Assembly: GCA_027579435.1 (NCBI GenBank)
Contig: JANBPK010001249.1
Coordinates: 1-46,237 of the forward strand
Origin: Candolleomyces eurysporus
Lineage: Eukaryota; Basidiomycota; Agaricomycetes; Agaricales; Psathyrellaceae
Direction of reading: 5' to 3'
Length of the DNA stretch: 46,237 nt
Below the pieces are notes generated by a model. It was not told the DNA's origin. It saw only the letters and a list, made by a program, of their open reading frames with translations, and searched no databases. Positions 42,477 through 46,237 of the stretch are shown here, in pieces (positions within the stretch are counted from its first letter, which is position 1; every line of letters begins with the position of its first letter). A program made the position numbers and the translations under genes.

Positions 42477-45380
42477 ATGGATCGACGCTTCACCGAGCAG
42501 TCCTCGGCATCGATGACAAGCCTACTTGGCGACCACGACGGTAAAAGCAAGGTATGCCAAGCTATCTCTTCTAATACCGTTCTCTAGTACTGATTGTAGC
42601 GTACAGAGCGCCGTTTCAGCCAAGGTACCTAGTGACGACACACTTCACAAACGAGCAAAAGACTGACACGTCGTAGTACTCACTGTCGCCTTCGCCGCAC
42701 TCATGGAATGCCCCGTTGACCATGGACTTTCCGGAGCCAGATGACGCGCTGCACAATCCCGATCCTCGGCGTGACCGAGTCGTCGATAATGGTGGCCACA
42801 TCTTCACAAGCCGAGGCATAGCAAACTTGGGGTGCCTACTCTTCCTGGCGTTGGGAATACTGATGCTCTTGTAAGTTTACGCCACCTATCTGGTTGAGGA
42901 TAATACTGACCATCTAATAACAGTGCCGGTAAAGTCACTCTCAATGCTAAAAAGAGTCGAGAACTGATCTTAGGTCCCCAGGTTTCCCCCTTCTGAGCCA
43001 CTTCATGACACCCAAACTAACAACTCAAGGAGGCTTCAACCTCGGTGGAATCAATGCTACTGGCCAGATAGCAAAGTTCCCAGGGAACTTCGGATTGATT
43101 GATGAGGATACTCCCCGAGAGGCTTATACGAGAAAATCGTATATGCCCGATACTGAGGACCTTGTGCTTGTTTTTTCCGATGAATTCAACAGGGACGGAC
43201 GCACCTTTTATCCGGGAGATGACCCGTTTTGGGAGGCAGTCGACCTTCACTATTGGGGAACGGTATGTTCGGCGCTGTTCCATTTAAAGATGCACCTAAT
43301 GGATATGAATAGAACGACTTGGAATGGTACGACCCAGCTGGAGGTATGCTCCAAAGATATCTCCCCGGATGTACTACCCTGATCGACTATTTTTACAAGC
43401 TTCGACAAAGGATGGCACTCTGCGACTGACTTTGGAACGCGTGAATGACACTGCCTCTAACCACGACCTTCAATACCGTTCTGGTATGGTAAGTCGAACA
43501 ATAACCATCTTCACTCAAAACTCGACGTACAGAAGCTGAGATATTCTCTCAATAGATCCAATCTTGGTAAATTACCCGCCCTCTATATCTAGAACCGAGT
43601 CGGAGCTAATATCGGTTCTAGGAATAAGTTCTGCTTCACGGGCGGTCTTTTGGAAGGTGCGTCAACTCTAACGGAATCGACGATGCATAAATTCTCAGCC
43701 GCACTCTTGTAGCGTCTGTACAACTTCCGGGATCAACCAATGTTGGGTATGTGGGTTTTTTGGATAAGGACTGGACCATTCTAACGAGAACCTCGTCGCT
43801 CTCAGGGGTCTATGGCCAGCTGTGTATGTAATGTGACAGTTTTAACGCGAGTATCATTGGCTGACAGCAGTCACCGGATTAGATGGGCCATGGGGAATCT
43901 AGGTAAACCATTCTTCCGCCTGAATACGAGTCTGCTCACCTGAGCTTCTCATTTTTAGGGCGAGCTGGATTTGGCGGTTCTCTTGATGGAATGGTAAGAT
44001 ATCCCCTTCCTCGATGGGAGATTTACTAATGCCCGANTTTTTTTAGTGGCCGTACACCTACGATTCATGCGACGTGGGTACCCTACCAAACCAAACCTAC
44101 CCGGGAACCAGAACGCCAGAAGCAGCGGTTTCTGGAGGCGATCGCGCGAACGGAGACGTTCTGGTAAGCACATCCTGTGCCTCAAATCTAAGTGGCTCAG
44201 AATTAACGCATCTCCATCCCCTAGTCGTACCTTCCTGGCCAAAGGCTCTGTGAGTTTGATATCTCTATCTCTGCGACAGGGAGGTGCTTATGGCTCTCCT
44301 TAGCTGCATGTACCTGTCCAAATGAGTCGCACCCCGGACCAATGCGAGCTGACGGAAGCTATGTTGGCCGGGCTGCACCAGAAATTGATGTCTTTGAAGC
44401 ATTGGTCGAGAATGGTGTTGGCATGGTACGTTCCTTCGCCAATGCATCGTTGAAGTTCCATAACATTGATGTCGGAAAGGTCTCTGTGTCCGCTCAATGG
44501 GCGCCATATAATGTCAGTTCAAAAGCATTTTCAGGCAAAAAAATGGCTGACATTGCAACTTCGTAGGCGGGCTATAACTGGGCAAATACTTCGGAGAACT
44601 TCATAACATTTGATGAAAACACCCATCTAAATGCTTACAAAGGAGGTTCGTTACACTTGGATTTCCTTCCCCCAGCGGTCGAGAGAAGCTGACGTTCCTC
44701 ATCCCAAGGTGTTTACCAACAAACTACGAGCTGTCTTTCCCGGACTAATCAGGATTGCTACGAACTCGAGAAGGGCTGCCACACCGTCTATGGATTCGAA
44801 TATAAACCAGGGTTAGAGCCGGCTCCCACGATGCATTTTTGTGAGTACTAACAAGTGTCACAGCTTCGACGACGGCTACATCACCTGGATAAACGATGAT
44901 AAGGCTGTCTGGACTATCACCGCAGCTGGTATGGGTCGTGACGACAGAACCGAAATCGGGCCTCGTCCAATCCCACAGGAACCCATGGTAGGCGAATAAG
45001 CCGAATATCGATCGGTCACCTCGAGGCCTCATTGCTTTCTCTTTGACAGTATATCATTGCAAACCTAGGATTTTCCTTAAATTTCGGAAATATCGATTTC
45101 GACAATCTGCAACTTCCCACATACATGAGTATCGATTATATTCGGGTTTATCAGCACAAGGACAAGGTGAACATCGGTTGTGATCCTATTGACTTCCCCA
45201 CCAGTGACTACATTAATACGTGCGTGTCATCGTCCCTTTCGCCTCCGTGCTTCTGAGCTCTGAGCTGGGCATCCCTACAGATATTATCGTGCGTACACCA
45301 ACCCCAACATTACTACCTGGCAGCAGTTCGAACAGCCATGGCCCAAGAACCGCCTGGCGAGTCCTGATGGCTGCGAGTGA
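42477..45380 (+). CDS. KRE6/SKN1-like beta-glucan synthesis-associated protein (GH16)
   Basis: A 21-exon model: 42477-42551, 42677-42870, 42924-42928, 42982-43262, 43313-43343, 43400-43488, 43556-43566, 43622-43656, 43713-43746, 43806-43823, 43883-43902, 43959-43993, 44047-44163, 44225-44249, 44304-44425, 44480-44512, 44567-44645, 44709-44811, 44864-44987, 45050-45219, 45281-45380; 566 residues, frame open throughout. Type II membrane protein: a cytosolic tail with YSLSPSPHSW, one transmembrane segment (GCLLFLALGILMLFAG), then a luminal GH16-like domain with FSDEFNRDGRTFYPGDDPFWEAVDLHYW, KFCFTGG, WAMGNLGRAG, WPYTYDSCDVG, the catalytic motif EIDVFE, IGPRPIPQEPMYIIANLG and DYIRVYQ. The family acts in beta-1,6-glucan assembly in the secretory pathway. 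The first exon is the least certain. An unused 25-base candidate at 42600-42624 would break the frame. Confidence 0.9.
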
Positions 45381-45887
45381 TTAATTATGCCAAGCCAATG
45401 TCGCCACCCGCATGTGTCTCCTGTCCTCCGCCACATTTTCCATTTCTCTTGAACGCCTCATCCTCATGTTTTCCTCCTTCACTGAACTTTGCATGATCAT
45501 TTCTTCATTTTGCATCATAGAACCCTTTCCAAGAACATTCCTCCCGAGAAGTTGCATCATTTCATCCTCATCGTTAGAACGCAAATTTCCTCCTCAGAGT
45601 CATACCATTTCATTCCACCTCATAACATCCCTTATCGTAGGCACATTTTACACCCTGGATTTCCACCCCCACGATATTTTGCATTCGTCTGGCACGCATT
45701 TCATGGAACCACCAATTAATATATCCCACATTGTTTGCACATCAAGCACATCAATGACGTCGCGTGGTTCTTTCTCCTCGATAAAAACGTGAGATGCAGA
45801 TGGCTTCGAGAACCTCAAACACGGGCAACTATCCCCAGGCATCTTGACCTCCTCCCACCACATACCTTGACTGTTTGCTGAACCAAA
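45381..45887. other. intergenic, C/T-rich
   Basis: Pyrimidine-rich sequence typical of a fungal promoter precedes the gene at 45888; no gene is seen. The open frame on plus (45412-45792) is low-complexity. Confidence 0.4.
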
Positions 45888-46237
45888 ATGCACCGTATCC
45901 TCTTCTTCATCGCGCTCACGATCACTTCAGTGCTCGGAATCCACACCGGAAAGGACTGGACTTCGTCCGTCACGGTCGACTTGTCGACTATTCCTCGGTA
46001 AGTCAGATCACTCAGGGTTATTACCCAATCCATAAACAACTCCGGGTTACGGCTGACGATCTGTGACAGTGGCCACTCCACGGGCACTGGGCTCAACCCC
46101 TCCCCGACAGTCCCGTCGCTGACCGGCACCACTTTCATTCCCGGCGGAACCCAATCCGTCACCCTCATCACTGGTCCTGGTGGTACATCTATTACCGTTC
46201 CAGTGACAGTCTCCACAACCGCAGGTGGCACTGAGAT
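45888..46237 (+). CDS. secreted Ser/Thr-rich protein, 3' end outside the window
   Basis: Exon 1 at 45888-45997 and exon 2 from 46070 past the window end. The N-terminus MHRILFFIALTITSVLG is a clear signal peptide. After it come VTVDLSTIPRG and then a region rich in T, S, G, V and P (TGTTFIPGG, GPGGTSITVPVTVSTTAGGT), resembling O-glycosylated wall or mucin-like fungal proteins. No enzymatic domain is visible in the part present. The ATG sits in AAAATG context. A long minus-strand frame over the same stretch is a codon-bias shadow. Confidence 0.65.

Noticed and set aside
42600..42624. A 25-nt second exon in the KRE6/SKN1-like gene (RTERRFSQ)
   Set aside because: It has fair splice sites, but no combination keeps the frame into YSLSPSP; joining 42551 directly to 42677 does.
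45815..46231. A 138-codon open frame on the minus strand at the window end
   Set aside because: The plus strand has a signal peptide, a proper intron and a Ser/Thr-rich protein; the minus frame is its shadow.
1..46237. tRNA, rRNA, CRISPR arrays, bacterial operons or riboswitches
   Set aside because: None was recognised, and the gene structure is clearly that of a eukaryote.

Overview
The window looks like nuclear DNA of a mushroom-forming basidiomycete (Agaricomycetes). The genes carry many short introns (about 35-70 bases, GT-AG, one GC-AG). There are two DUF6535 membrane proteins, a family I know only from this class. Housekeeping genes (ADE13, a KRE6/SKN1-type glucan synthesis gene, a tyrosinase) sit beside old transposon debris. 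Scattered N bases and several one-base frame breaks, mostly at homopolymers, point to a draft assembly. All calls were made by eye; no database search was run.

Layout. 1-2.1 kb: broken gag-only retroelement with a polypurine tract and LTR-like hairpins. 2.8-5.7 kb (-): large broken gene of a multicopy Agaricomycete family, probably mobile-element derived. 6.4-8.2 kb: a nested inverted repeat, a small spliced gene with one frame break, a cluster of CTGACTA repeats and a 280-bp MITE. 8.6-10.9 kb (+): two single-domain P-loop GTPases. 12.3-14.6 kb (-): DUF6535 gene. 16.0-17.2 kb (-): decayed mitochondrial tricarboxylate carrier. 18.4-22.5 kb (-): two more single-domain GTPases in a diverged tandem duplication. 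23.1-25.4 kb (+): second DUF6535 gene. 26.2-34.1 kb (+): three tandem genes, each with two GTPase domains; the first is a pseudogene and the other two lie in a young 3.24-kb direct duplication that also copied the tail of ADE13. 34.5-36.4 kb (-): intact ADE13. 36.9-40.6 kb: poorly resolved. 40.7-42.0 kb (+): secreted tyrosinase. 42.5-45.4 kb (+): KRE6/SKN1-like GH16 gene. 45.9 kb to the end (+): start of a secreted Ser/Thr-rich protein.

The main interest is the 8.6-34.1 kb block: seven GTPase loci with ten G domains, and two DUF6535 membrane proteins. Every G domain has its Walker A motif on a separate 34-nt exon with the same intron phases, so all ten descend from one gene structure. Single-domain, fused double-domain, degenerate (Walker Lys to Arg) and dead copies sit side by side, which is how a rapidly evolving recognition or defence-type family looks. 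That role is inference; nothing in the sequence proves it.
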